This document shows positions 40,267 to 50,576 of a DNA stretch of 64,000 nt, one piece after another. Positions within the stretch are counted from its first letter, which is position 1. The number at the start of each line of letters is the position of its first letter. The notes below the pieces were generated by a model. It saw nothing but the letters and a program-made list of their open reading frames with translations. It was not told the DNA's origin and did not search any database. A program made the position numbers and the translations under genes. The DNA lies in the NCBI GenBank assembly GCA_012972825.1, contig JABDHL010000043.1, forward strand, positions 1 to 64,000, written 5' to 3'. This stretch comes from Chlorobiaceae bacterium. Its GTDB lineage: Bacteria; Bacteroidota; Chlorobiia; Chlorobiales; Chlorobiaceae.

Positions 40267-40342
40267 TGATGTAAGCTCTATTATTTCTGCATTTTACCCA
40301 TCAAACTCACCGTATACGTCACATCTGTCCTATAGGCCCTAT

Positions 40343-40564
40343 TCAAGCAAACCCAAGCCACACGGCGAGAGCACGATTCATCGACAACATCGTGGCATCG
40401 TCAAGTCGCCCGAATACATCTCCCAATTTTTCACTGATAACGGTTTGAACTTTATCGTCCATCACCTGCGATCTGTTTTTCAGGTCAGTCCCCTCTATAG
40501 GTTCAACATCAATCCGAAATAACGGGGTTTTACGAAGGTTGCATGTTACGGGCAGGATGGAGCT
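40343..40564 (-). pseudogene. 5'-truncated PemK/MazF toxin fragment
   Basis: In the minus-strand frame ending with TGA at 40343-40345, the translation runs ILPVTCNLRKTPLFRIDVEP, then DDKVQTVISEKLGDVFGRL and DDATMLSMNRALAVWLGF. This matches the middle and C-terminal two thirds of PemK/MazF toxins (LPVTS-L--APL-RI-VEP ... FGRLDD-TM--VNRALA-FLG). The first 35 or so residues, including the RGD/PRPALV core, are missing. The break coincides with the end of the OYE gene, whose frame runs into the fragment. No antitoxin is present. Confidence 0.75.
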
Positions 40565-41753
40565 TGCCATACCAGCATCTGAGCGGGTACTCCTCAATCA
40601 TGATTGCACAGTAGTTGCACTCGATGCAGCGCGATGCCGTCTGCCTTCCCTCCTGTAGTTTCCGCACAATGTTCGGCTCGATAACAAACGGGCGCGACAT
40701 GGAAATATAATCAGCCGTACCGCTATCAAGAACACCGGTGATATTCTTAAGCGTATGGATGCCGCCGACGGCAATGACGGGAATTGAGACTGCCTGCCTG
40801 ATTGCTTTTGCAGCATCGAGATTGTAACCTCGCCATGGTTTGGGCGATGGCATAGCCAGGCGAAGCAGAGGCGCAAGGGCTTTCTTGACCGGTGCAGGCA
40901 GCGACTTGAACTTGAAATTGCTGGCAAGCAGCGCTTCTGAAGGAAAGACAGGTCCCCGCATGACGGAAAGCCCCTCCTCCACTGTACCCGAAGAAACCTC
41001 TATAGCCGAACATCCTGAGGCTTCGAGCTGGCGGGCGATTTCTACAGCTTCAGGAGACCGCATCCCTCCCCGCCGGTTATCGAATCCGTTGATTTTGACC
41101 AGCAAGGGATAGTCGCTCTCCTCTTCCCTGATGCGGCGGAATATTTCCGAGACGATGCGGAACTTGTTCGTAATCGAACCTCCCCAACGGTCGCGGCGCC
41201 TGTTCGTATAGCTTGAAAGGAACTCTGAAAGGAGGTAACCGTGTGCCAGATGGAGCTGGACGCCGTCAAACCCCGCTTTTCTTGCCCGCACGGCAGCCGC
41301 AACAAAGCTGCCGATGATTATTTCAATCTCACTTTCACTGAGTTCGTGCGGTCGCTCCTCGTTGAAAATGAAGTCCTTCAGCGGCGAAGGGGCGACCGTA
41401 GGCATACCGGTTACCGCCTTACGGGTCTGGCGTCCGCAGTGGGCAATCTGCAGGACGATCGGCGTCCCGTGACTGTGAACCGCATCCGTGAGCTTTCGAT
41501 ATGCAGGAATCAGCATGTCATCGTTTATCATCAGCATGTTGGCGAGGCTGCTCTTCCCGTCCTGCTGCACACCCGCATAGCCGGTAATGATGGCGCCAGC
41601 CCCGCCTTTCGCCAGCGCCGTGTAAAGTTTTTCATGAGCCGCACCGGGCGCTCCGCTCCCGTCGGCCAGACTTTCATGCGTGGCGGAACGTATAAGGCGG
41701 TTCCGCAATGTCATCCCCGCAAGGGTCACCGGCTTGAAAATCTCAAGGGTCAT
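40530..41753 (-). CDS. NADH:flavin oxidoreductase, Old Yellow Enzyme family
   Basis: 407 residues from ATG 41753 (MTLEIFKPVTLAG), or 410 from 41762. An FMN-binding TIM barrel with LRNRLIRSATHESLADG, IVLQIAHCGRQT and GVQLHLAHGYLLSEFLS followed by NRRRDRWGGS, so the active-site H-x-x-H/N region is complete. It lacks the C-terminal FeS/FAD/NADPH domains of 2,4-dienoyl-CoA reductase, but has four late cysteines near CIECNYC. The last seven residues (from HPARNMQPS) are read from the truncated toxin sequence in another frame, so the natural 3' end has been replaced. GC content looks higher than its surroundings, suggesting transfer. Substrate unknown. Confidence 0.8.
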   Translation of the reverse strand: MTLEIFKPVTLAGMTLRNRLIRSATHESLADGSGAPGAAHEKLYTALAKGGAGAIITGYAGVQQDGKSSLANMLMINDDMLIPAYRKLTDAVHSHGTPIVLQIAHCGRQTRKAVTGMPTVAPSPLKDFIFNEERPHELSESEIEIIIGSFVAAAVRARKAGFDGVQLHLAHGYLLSEFLSSYTNRRRDRWGGSITNKFRIVSEIFRRIREEESDYPLLVKINGFDNRRGGMRSPEAVEIARQLEASGCSAIEVSSGTVEEGLSVMRGPVFPSEALLASNFKFKSLPAPVKKALAPLLRLAMPSPKPWRGYNLDAAKAIRQAVSIPVIAVGGIHTLKNITGVLDSGTADYISMSRPFVIEPNIVRKLQEGRQTASRCIECNYCAIMIEEYPLRCWYGKLHPARNMQPS

Positions 41754-41910
41754 AATGGCCATATTGTCAATTCATCAATACAATTATGACATGTTAACTA
41801 ATCGAACCCCAAAAAAACAAACGGCTTTCCAGTGCCATATCACTATTTTTTGCATCCTGCAAAACGATCCACCGGGTTTCCGCAGTTTACCTTTCAATTG
41901 TGTCGGTAAT

Positions 41911-41943
41911 AAAAAACCCCTTCATATAAGAAGGGGCTTTTGT
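41911..41943 (-). terminator. Rho-independent terminator after the small membrane protein
   Basis: CCCCTTC (41917-41923) pairs with GAAGGGG (41930-41936) around ATATAA. On the minus strand the stem is followed by TTTTTT, ideal for termination of the small gene at 42009-42161. On the plus strand CTTTTG follows, so it may act weakly both ways. Confidence 0.8.
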
Positions 41944-42008
41944 CGTCATCAATACTGACAGCTTGTTTTATCGTTTCATCGTGTCATCATCATTAGCCTG
42001 TCAAGCCA

Positions 42009-42161
42009 TCAGTATAGTTCAGATGTCTTATCAGTTTTCTTTGCCTTCTTGTTTTTCATCCTTCGTTTTATAATCCAAACTCCCCATGCAGAAATAAGGG
42101 CACCAGCAATCCAAAGGGGAGTTTTAAAACTTTCAAGCCTTTCATTCATATGAAGAGACAT
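42009..42161 (-). CDS. Small single-pass membrane protein (50 residues)
   Basis: The minus strand encodes 50 residues from ATG 42161, or 46 from an internal ATG at 42149. The sequence has one hydrophobic segment, TPLWIAGALISAWGVWII (about residues 14-31), followed by a strongly basic tail KRRMKNKKAKKTDK, so a single membrane helix with a cytoplasmic C-terminus is predicted. A good terminator lies 66 bases downstream, which supports a real transcript. No Shine-Dalgarno is obvious. I do not recognise a family; small membrane toxins and membrane-complex accessory proteins have this layout. Confidence 0.5.
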   Translation of the reverse strand: MSLHMNERLESFKTPLWIAGALISAWGVWIIKRRMKNKKAKKTDKTSELY

Positions 42162-42261
42162 TAAAAATGCTCACGATGTAATGCTCTCATCTTGAGCAAT
42201 TGCTTGGATAATGAGGTCTTAATGTTTAACGCTAAATGCTCTTAATAAGCCCACACACACA

Positions 42262-42312
42262 TTCATTCTGACGTTGCTATGTCCAAGTTCTTGCACTAAA
42301 TTCTTTCCGCTC
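42262..42312 (-). other. Possible scrap of a tyrosine recombinase
   Basis: A short minus-strand reading KNLVQELGHSNVRMNV resembles the LGHSN motif near the catalytic tyrosine of phage-type integrases, but the tyrosine itself is not seen and the frame is only about 25 codons long. It is mentioned because a phage-like fragment lies beside it. It could well be chance. Confidence 0.2.
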
Positions 42313-42371
42313 TAAGGATTGTTTTAAAAAAGGGGGTGATTATCTATTCTTATGTGCCTTTATGATGTTCA

Positions 42372-42835
42372 AGCTATATTGCAATCGCCGTTACAACTTC
42401 CTTTTGTACCGTCGCCTTCCCCTTGCTCAGCTCCTTGTCAATTTTCTAAGTTCAGGTCCGCCTGCTTGTCTCGCAGCTCAAAGTGGGTGGGATAGTTCAC
42501 CTCAAAGCCTGCATTTGCATGGTCGATTCCCTCCGATGCGCAGAAAATCTCAAAGATTCTGTACTCGGTCAGCTGCAGCTGGGCCGCCTTGCCGGCAAGC
42601 AGTGTGTTGAGTATCTGAAATTCCGTTTCCATGGCCATCGCCGAAACAACCTGGGCGCGATAGGTTTGCACCGGTGTGAGGTGTGCCATGCGGTTGACCA
42701 TTTCAGTTTTCTTGTCGATGGTATTGAGCAACCCAGTCATTGCGCCGGCATCGGCCTGGAGCAGATAGGGGGAGCTTGCCGTGTGTCGGGATCCATGATA
42801 ATGACGCCGCCTGCACCGATAGAAGCCTGGTCGTT
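42372..42835 (-). pseudogene. Frameshifted fragment, phage-structural-like
   Basis: A minus-strand reading starts as NDQASIGAGGVIIMDPDT near 42840-42785, changes frame, and continues TASSPYLLQADAGAMTGLLN through ALMETEFQ-like MAMETEFQILNTLLAGKAA and the segment FEVNYPTHFELRDKQADLN, which ends at a stop at 42438. A third frame gives KIDKELSKGKATVQKEVV to about 42372. The order of motifs (helix pairs, then F-x-L/I-RD) recalls a family of phage structural or portal-like proteins, from memory and with low certainty. At least two frameshifts show it is dead. The 100-codon open part (42438-42740) alone is not a gene. Confidence 0.4.
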
Positions 42836-42936
42836 GAGGTTTTTCACGAGCGTTTTATGGTTCGCACCCCCTGATCATCTGGGGCTGATGAAGCAAAACT
42901 ATTGATTCAAGATGCGCTATTCTGCAGTAACAAGCG

Positions 42937-43227
42937 TCAGTTTAGATGTGCTTCCAGTATATTACGAACAAGACGATACTCAGATGTGCCAGTTGTAACA
43001 GGCCATCCTGATGTTTTATTGTTATCTTGTTGGGATGCTCTCCGGATTGCGGTTTCAACCATCTCGCGGGTAATTTTACTTGCGGCTACTCCCTTGTTAT
43101 AATCAGCAAGATGACGACGTAAGCGTTCCCTGCAAGTTCTTTAACCCCCTTCGGTCGCAATGATGAACAGTTTTTTGTACCGACGTGTACCGGATGGCCG
43201 ATTAAATCGCCTTCTTTTTTCCCCCAT
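42937..43227 (-). pseudogene. rloB: RloB-family gene with large internal deletion
   Basis: ATG 43227 overlaps the stop of the ATPase gene by one base. The first 28 residues, [20 protein letters not shown] then FIIATEGG, are the RloB N-terminus, where ATEG-xTE normally continues. TAA follows at 43141. Without changing frame, the C-terminal RloB region resumes: ERLRRHLADYNKGVAASKI, then AIRRASQQ and WPVTTGTSEYRLVRNILEA to the TGA at 42937. Roughly 110-140 central residues are absent, judged from the usual length of about 200-230. RloB (AbiLii-like) is a TOPRIM-type nuclease partner of AAA ATPases in phage defence. Confidence 0.7.
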
Positions 43228-44477
43228 TATTCCAGCGCTCCATTCGACGGTTCACAAACAAATGCACTAAACTTGCCCGTAATCGGTATTCGGGGGATAC
43301 CACCCAATCTGCCTTGCAGATAGCTTTTACGAATGTCTTTATCAAACCGGACATCTTTGTATTCGCTGAAAGATCGCAACTGAGAAGCTCCGGAAGAATC
43401 TCGTTCTGCCACCCACATTTCGTCTCGGCGCAACAAATGCTGATCCATGAGCAAAACATTATGGGTTGTAAACAACAGTTGAGATCTACTTTCTGGAGCG
43501 CAGCTCTTCAGATATCCTTCGAGCAGGTGCCTTGACAAAAGGGAGTGAAGGCTGCGATCCACTTCGTCAATGACAAATACTTTTGCTGACTTCCTAGCAG
43601 ATATTTCCAGAAAAGCGGGCAGGAGATCAATAATCCTTTGCGATCCATCCGACTCTTGCTGCAACTCGAATTTTGTTTCAGTGCCATCCGGTTTTTGATG
43701 GTACGTAACCAGTTTTTTAGCAATCAATTCACCCTGCTTTCTTGTAACGATATAACGTTCAACTGACGGGTCTGAAACAACACGGACACTCATTCCTTCC
43801 CGGACATCTTCCTTAAGCATTGTTTTCAGTGCGTCAGGAAGAGGGAGGTTATCAAAAGGAATTTCCTCTCCGCCAAGATGTGCTATACCGGTATCCAGTT
43901 TTTGCAACATTTCATTCATCGTGGAATACAAGGGATGCTCTTCATCCAGAAACTGCTCAAAAGGCTCAAACCGTGAATCAGGTGCAACGAGTTCCAGGCA
44001 ATTGTTGAACCAGTCATAGACGGGACGAAACGTATCAACTTTTTGAGATACAGAGTTTGTCAAGAAGAGCTGATTATCTCTTGTCCCTTGAAAAGCGAAA
44101 GAAAGAAATGGGATGTCTGTAACTTCAGCCCCAAAATTTGGTTTTCCATCCCGACGATCAAACAAGACTTTTTCGCTGGTGCTGGTAATTTTAACAAGGC
44201 GTTCCTCAAGAATCGCTTTTCTTGTTACAGCAAAGCTGTATTCATAGATCGTTTCATCAATCAGCAACTCAAACGAAAAACGTGTGGCCTTGGCCGCACT
44301 GTTGCCGTCAAGACGATAAGTCTCAACCGGAATCAAGCTATCTGGTTTTGTCCCTTTGAGAATAAGGTTTTTGGTAAAGCTTAATGCTTTGAACAAATTT
44401 GTTTTTCCCGAAGCATTACCGCCATAAATGGCTGCTATCGGAAGGATCCTTGTCTGGTACTTTCCTATAAGCGGCAC
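43227..44477 (-). CDS. AAA family ATPase (AbiLi/RloA-like), N-terminus missing
   Basis: 416 residues from GTG 44477. Walker A is GGNASGKT at 19-26, Walker B and neighbours [21 protein letters not shown] near 330-350, and the switch histidine LFTTHN near 368. The C-terminus [14 protein letters not shown] is typical of ATPases encoded beside RloB. Homologues start about 30-40 residues earlier with a strand such as VENFLSF; here the frame before the GTG ([11 protein letters not shown]) still looks related, but it enters the HigA gene and meets a stop. So the gene has lost its natural start, and with rloB broken the defence pair is probably inactive. Confidence 0.7.
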   Translation of the reverse strand: MPLIGKYQTRILPIAAIYGGNASGKTNLFKALSFTKNLILKGTKPDSLIPVETYRLDGNSAAKATRFSFELLIDETIYEYSFAVTRKAILEERLVKITSTSEKVLFDRRDGKPNFGAEVTDIPFLSFAFQGTRDNQLFLTNSVSQKVDTFRPVYDWFNNCLELVAPDSRFEPFEQFLDEEHPLYSTMNEMLQKLDTGIAHLGGEEIPFDNLPLPDALKTMLKEDVREGMSVRVVSDPSVERYIVTRKQGELIAKKLVTYHQKPDGTETKFELQQESDGSQRIIDLLPAFLEISARKSAKVFVIDEVDRSLHSLLSRHLLEGYLKSCAPESRSQLLFTTHNVLLMDQHLLRRDEMWVAERDSSGASQLRSFSEYKDVRFDKDIRKSYLQGRLGGIPRIPITGKFSAFVCEPSNGALE

Positions 44478-44806
44478 GTGGTCTCTATTTGTAGGTTGGT
44501 CACTCTCTGAGCTAAAGGGGTTATGCTTTGCAACAGGTGATCCTCAGCATTTTTTGCATAATAGAGATCCCATCGCTGTTGGAGATTCATCCAGAAGTCA
44601 GGCGAAAGGTTAAAATATTTCGCGAGTCTCAGCGCCGTAGCTGGAGTTACACCCCGTCTGCCATTGATGATTTCATTAACCCGCTGATACGGAACGTGGA
44701 TAGCATCAGCTAACTGTCGCTGAGTAATTTCCATAGGGCTCAAAAACTCCTCAAGAAGCATCTCTCCCGGATGAGTCGGTGCACGATGTGTCGGTATATG
44801 TATCAT
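44465..44806 (-). CDS. higA: HigA-family antitoxin (XRE), no toxin beside it
   Basis: 113 residues. [20 protein letters not shown] is the classical HigA opening, and the XRE helix-turn-helix follows ([20 protein letters not shown], with [18 protein letters not shown]). The C-terminus is about ten residues longer than usual and its last 13 bases overlap the ATPase start. HigA normally represses its own operon and neutralises HigB encoded just upstream; no intact HigB is present, though about 30 upstream codons (VFYLAHRGNLVVILW) could be an eroded one. A TTGACA element lies about 20 bases upstream of the ATG. Confidence 0.82.
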   Translation of the reverse strand: MIHIPTHRAPTHPGEMLLEEFLSPMEITQRQLADAIHVPYQRVNEIINGRRGVTPATALRLAKYFNLSPDFWMNLQQRWDLYYAKNAEDHLLQSITPLAQRVTNLQIETTCRL

Positions 44807-45122
44807 TGTCGCTTCTTGTTGTCAAGTCAAGCTGTTCAGGTTGTCTGAATGACTGCTTCCATAAAATTACTACTAAATTTCCTCTGTGTGCCAAGTAAAA
44901 TACATGACTGTAAGAACGCATATCCGGCGTTAGCGTGAAGATGCCATTTTTAGGTCTGATTTTGGTATTTGGATTTTCCCTGCATGAGCGTGCAGTTTTT
45001 CCACAATTCAGCTGCCTCTTTCGGGGCTTTTTTGTTATATAATACGATACAGGCACTATCTGTAAAAAGCTAATGACGTTAACGGCAGGATTGACAAAAC
45101 AACATTACGGAAACAGTAACTG

Positions 45123-45866
45123 ATGGCTGCAGTCATTCTCAAACTTGAGGGTATCCGCAAGGAGCTTGAGCTTTCCCGGGATATACGTCAGACCATCATT
45201 CCCAAACTTTCCGTAGAAATAATGGCAGGGGAGTTTGTCGCTATTACCGGGCCCTCCGGTTCGGGTAAATCCACATTGCTCTACATCATGGGAGGGCTTG
45301 ACAAGCCAACATCAGGGAAGGTGTGGCTTGATGGGGAGGCGATTAACGAAAAGAGTGAAAAGGAAATGAACAAGATCCGGAATGAAAAGATAGGGTTTAT
45401 CTATCAGTTTCATTTTTTACTGCCTGAGTTTAACGCTGTCGATAATGTCAGTATGCCCATGATGATCAATGGCAGGCGCAGCAGAAAGGAGATCAGGGAT
45501 CGAGCGAAGATGCTGCTCGATCTGGTTGAGATGCAGAACAAGTACACCAACAAGCCAAACCAGCTTTCAGGAGGTCAGCAGCAGCGTGTGGCCATTGCCC
45601 GTGCTTTGGCAAACGAGCCGAAGGTGCTCCTTGGTGATGAGCCGACCGGCAATCTCGATTCCCGTTCTGCGAACAATGTCTATAATCTTTTTGACCGGCT
45701 CAACAGGGAGCTGCATCAGACCGTTATTGTCGTTACTCACGATGAGGAGTTTGCAAACCGGGCGGGGCGGAGGATCAATCTTGTTGACGGCATGATTGAA
45801 AGCGACGTTCAGTTGCGGCCGATGGCAGAATATACCACTGAATTCCGGATGCATGATCAGCATTAA
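45123..45866 (+). CDS. ABC transporter ATP-binding protein (LolD/MacB type)
   Basis: 247 residues. Walker [12 protein letters not shown] near residue 43, the signature [15 protein letters not shown] near 143, Walker [14 protein letters not shown], and the H-loop VVTHDEEFA. The GNLDS ending is typical of the LolD/MacB/FtsE group, which drives lipoprotein release or mechanotransmission rather than transport across the membrane. No FtsX-like permease is adjacent, which is unusual for this group; it must act with one encoded elsewhere. The cruA-like gene starts 21 bases after its stop on the same strand. Confidence 0.85.
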   Translation: MAAVILKLEGIRKELELSRDIRQTIIPKLSVEIMAGEFVAITGPSGSGKSTLLYIMGGLDKPTSGKVWLDGEAINEKSEKEMNKIRNEKIGFIYQFHFLLPEFNAVDNVSMPMMINGRRSRKEIRDRAKMLLDLVEMQNKYTNKPNQLSGGQQQRVAIARALANEPKVLLGDEPTGNLDSRSANNVYNLFDRLNRELHQTVIVVTHDEEFANRAGRRINLVDGMIESDVQLRPMAEYTTEFRMHDQH

Positions 45867-45887
45867 TATCCTATACCATAGTTATCT

Positions 45888-47426
45888 ATGTCATTGTTAC
45901 TCAATCAGATCAAGCTGACTTACCCTTATCTTTACAAAGCGTTTTCATCTCTTGAGGATGGAGAGCAGCATCTTCGCCGCATCAAAGAAGTTGATCGTTA
46001 CTGGGAGCTGTTGAAGCATCCTGTTCGGCAAGTGATTATACCTGGAATCAACTTGCCCAAAAATGCTGTTATCAGCGGCGAGTATGATTTGATTTATGCA
46101 GGCGGGACGCTCAGTCTGCTCCACGCAGCTGTGATGGCGAAAAAGTATGGTCGGAGGGTTATGGTTTTTGATCGCCAGACACCAGCCAAATCCACCAGAG
46201 ACTGGAATATTTCAAGACAGGAGCTTCTGAAACTCTCAGCTACAGGTTTGTTTACAGAGAGCGAAGTTGACTCGGTTATTGTCCGTCGCTACAAGACCGG
46301 CTGGGTTGAGTTTTACAAGCCGGATGGCAGTCAGAAGAGGCTCTCTATGAAAAATGTACTCGATTGTGCTGTTAATGCAGACAAGCTCCTTTGCATGGCA
46401 AAAGAGAAGGTGATGGAGGTTCAGGGGAGCACTATTCTTGCAGAGAGATCCTTTTCCTGCTGTTACCGGTTTGACGACCATATTGTTGTCAAGGTTGAGG
46501 ATAACAAAGGTCAGGCAATCTATTACAAGGCTAAAGTGCTTGTTGATGTCATGGGGATACTCTCTCCCATCGCCATGCAGCTTAACGAAGGAGTTCCTCA
46601 AACGCATGTCTGCCCTACAGTTGGTACCATAGCCAGTGGCTTTTTAGATGCTGATTTTGATACCGGTGAAATTCTCGCCAGCATAGGCCCTGCCGACATG
46701 GTTCCGGGAAGGGGACGGCAGCTTATCTGGGAAGGATTTCCCGCTGAAGAGTCGCAGTATATCACCTATCTTTTCTTTTATGACGAGGCGGACTCACCGA
46801 ACGACAAGTCACTGCTCGGACTTTTTGATACCTATTTCAGAAAGCTTCCCGAGTATAAAAAAATCGGCACGGAGTTTGTTGTTCACCGCCCTGTTTATGG
46901 CATTATTCCAGCGTATTTTCATAACGGGTTCAACCGGACACGCGAAATTGCCGATGACCGGATTATTCTTTTCGGTGACGCTGCTTCACTTGCTTCGCCA
47001 CTTACTTTCTGCGGGTTTGGTTCCATGGTTCGCAACCTGCCGCATTTGACGGCTGATCTTGACCATGCTATAGCCGAAAACAATTTTTCAAAAAAGCATC
47101 TGGAAAAAATCAGTGCCTACGAACCCAATGTTGCATCGATGGCGAATCTCATGAAGTACATGTGCTTTAACTCCGCTACCGATGCGCCGAACTTTGTCAA
47201 TGATCTGATGAATGAGGTCATGATTGTTCTTGATGAACTGCCCGAGCGCTACCGTCAGGCGATGTTCCGTGATGAGATGAAGATTGAGGATTTAATGCAG
47301 GTCATGTTTCGGCTTGCCTTGCGTTATCCGAAAGTGCTGATGGTGACATGGGAGAAGCTCGGAGTTCAGGGCTCTGTAGGATTTTTAAAAAATCTCGCCG
47401 GTTGGGCATTTTCACCAGTCAGATAA
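45888..47426 (+). CDS. CruA/CruB-like FAD-dependent lycopene cyclase family protein
   Basis: 512 residues. A Rossmann-like opening YDLIYAGGTLSLLHAAVMAKK (residues 66-86), the family sequence WNISR at 106-110 and the FAD-binding region FGDAASLASPLTFCGFGSM near 365 match the CruA/CruB group, which cyclises the ends of lycopene to make gamma- and beta-carotene in green sulfur bacteria and some cyanobacteria. The first 65 residues are helical and of unknown role. I cannot say whether this is the true cyclase or a paralogue with another substrate. It lies 21 bases after the LolD-like gene and 15 bases before ligA. Confidence 0.6.
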   Translation: MSLLLNQIKLTYPYLYKAFSSLEDGEQHLRRIKEVDRYWELLKHPVRQVIIPGINLPKNAVISGEYDLIYAGGTLSLLHAAVMAKKYGRRVMVFDRQTPAKSTRDWNISRQELLKLSATGLFTESEVDSVIVRRYKTGWVEFYKPDGSQKRLSMKNVLDCAVNADKLLCMAKEKVMEVQGSTILAERSFSCCYRFDDHIVVKVEDNKGQAIYYKAKVLVDVMGILSPIAMQLNEGVPQTHVCPTVGTIASGFLDADFDTGEILASIGPADMVPGRGRQLIWEGFPAEESQYITYLFFYDEADSPNDKSLLGLFDTYFRKLPEYKKIGTEFVVHRPVYGIIPAYFHNGFNRTREIADDRIILFGDAASLASPLTFCGFGSMVRNLPHLTADLDHAIAENNFSKKHLEKISAYEPNVASMANLMKYMCFNSATDAPNFVNDLMNEVMIVLDELPERYRQAMFRDEMKIEDLMQVMFRLALRYPKVLMVTWEKLGVQGSVGFLKNLAGWAFSPVR

Positions 47427-47438
47427 CTTTGTTCTTGA

Positions 47439-49466
<2,028 letters not shown>

Positions 49467-49507
49467 GGGGGAAGGAGAGCGAAAACACTTTTTTCAAAAG
49501 GAGAGTC

Positions 49508-50167
49508 ATGGATCTTCATTACCGGGTGGCAATATTCGGATCAGCCAGAATTCAGGAAGGGGATAAGGATTATAAGGATGTTTTTGAAATAGCCAGAGGC
49601 CTGGCGGAATCGGGCTTTGATATTGTGACAGGCGGCGGCCCCGGACTGATGCAGGCTGCAAATGCCGGGACGAAAAACGCTCACTCTGCAAGCCGCTCCA
49701 TCGGCCTGAACATCAGATTGCCCAGAGAGCAGAATCCGAATGATTTTCTTGATATCAAGCAGGAGTTCAGCCTTTTCAGCAACCGGCTTGATACTTTCAT
49801 GGCACTCTCTGACGCAGTGGTTGTGGCTCCAGGAGGCATTGGAACCCTGCTCGAGCTCTTTTATGCATGGCAGCTTGTACAGGTGGAACATATCTGCGAA
49901 ACGCCGATTATTCTGTATGGTGAAATCTGGACTACTCTACTTTTATGGCTGGAAAATGAAGTGATGGAGCGGAAGCTTTTCAACAAAAGCGATATGCACA
50001 TGATTTTCCATGTTACGGATCCTCTAAAGGTTGTGGAGCTTATCAAGAAAATTCATGCAGACCGGTTGAAGGAGGAGCATGCCTGCCGTAATTTTACGAA
50101 ATACCGAGCTGAAATGAAATCAATCAATCATGAACCAATTAAAACAGTTATTCAACGTGAACGATAA
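49508..50167 (+). CDS. LOG-family protein (TIGR00730-like Rossmann fold)
   Basis: 219 residues. The two family motifs are [15 protein letters not shown] (near 39-53) and [19 protein letters not shown] (near 105-123), the PGGxGTxxE nucleotide-binding loop. Many LOG proteins release free cytokinins or cleave nucleoside monophosphates at the base-sugar bond; others have been annotated as lysine decarboxylases without evidence. AAGGAGAG lies just before ATG 49508. The stop overlaps the VanZ-like gene by 38 bases if that gene starts at 50130. Confidence 0.85.
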   Translation: MDLHYRVAIFGSARIQEGDKDYKDVFEIARGLAESGFDIVTGGGPGLMQAANAGTKNAHSASRSIGLNIRLPREQNPNDFLDIKQEFSLFSNRLDTFMALSDAVVVAPGGIGTLLELFYAWQLVQVEHICETPIILYGEIWTTLLLWLENEVMERKLFNKSDMHMIFHVTDPLKVVELIKKIHADRLKEEHACRNFTKYRAEMKSINHEPIKTVIQRER

Positions 50168-50537
50168 ACAACTGCGTGTGATGATTGCCTTCCGACTGTT
50201 ATTGGTCGTAACTCTGGTTTTTATAAGCTGGCAGGCTACAATCCGCAATGGGATATCGGTACCTGTAGCGAATGGCGATAAGGTACTTCATTGCCTTGCG
50301 TTTTTTACCCTTGCGTTTCTGTTGGATTTTGCCTTTCCAAGAAGTCGTTTCGGATTGCTCAAGATTATTGTGCTGATTAGTTACGGGATCCTCATAGAGA
50401 TCGTCCAATCCTTTCTGCCCTACCGCTCTGCAGAAGTAGCTGATCTGTTGGCGGATACTCTTGGTGTTGGTGCTTATCTGGGTTTGATACCGATCCTTCG
50501 ACGATTCTTTTTTTATCAGCAATACCGTCAGGTCTGA
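50130..50537 (+). CDS. VanZ-like family membrane protein
   Basis: 135 residues from ATG 50130, or 118 from ATG 50181, which avoids the 38-base overlap with the LOG gene; neither has a clear ribosome-binding site. It has three to four hydrophobic helices and the VanZ-family signatures [17 protein letters not shown] and [24 protein letters not shown], including the D in ADLLAD. Family members are small membrane proteins with no settled function; resistance to teicoplanin is known only for the founder. It may be co-transcribed with the LOG gene. Confidence 0.78.
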   Translation: MNQLKQLFNVNDKQLRVMIAFRLLLVVTLVFISWQATIRNGISVPVANGDKVLHCLAFFTLAFLLDFAFPRSRFGLLKIIVLISYGILIEIVQSFLPYRSAEVADLLADTLGVGAYLGLIPILRRFFFYQQYRQV

Positions 50538-50576
50538 TGTTCTGTCGGTATGTGCTGTTTGAAAGGAGAGCCCGTT

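Noticed and set aside
42438-42740. A 100-residue open frame on the minus strand as an intact gene
   Set aside because: The protein pattern continues upstream and downstream in other frames, so it is a piece of a frameshifted gene.
42902-43102. A 66-residue plus-strand frame
   Set aside because: It is antisense to the RloB C-terminal remnant, which has recognisable family sequence; this frame has none.
44751-45056. A 101-residue minus-strand frame upstream of higA
   Set aside because: It overlaps higA in another frame and only about 30 residues hint at HigB, so it is described as a possible remnant only.
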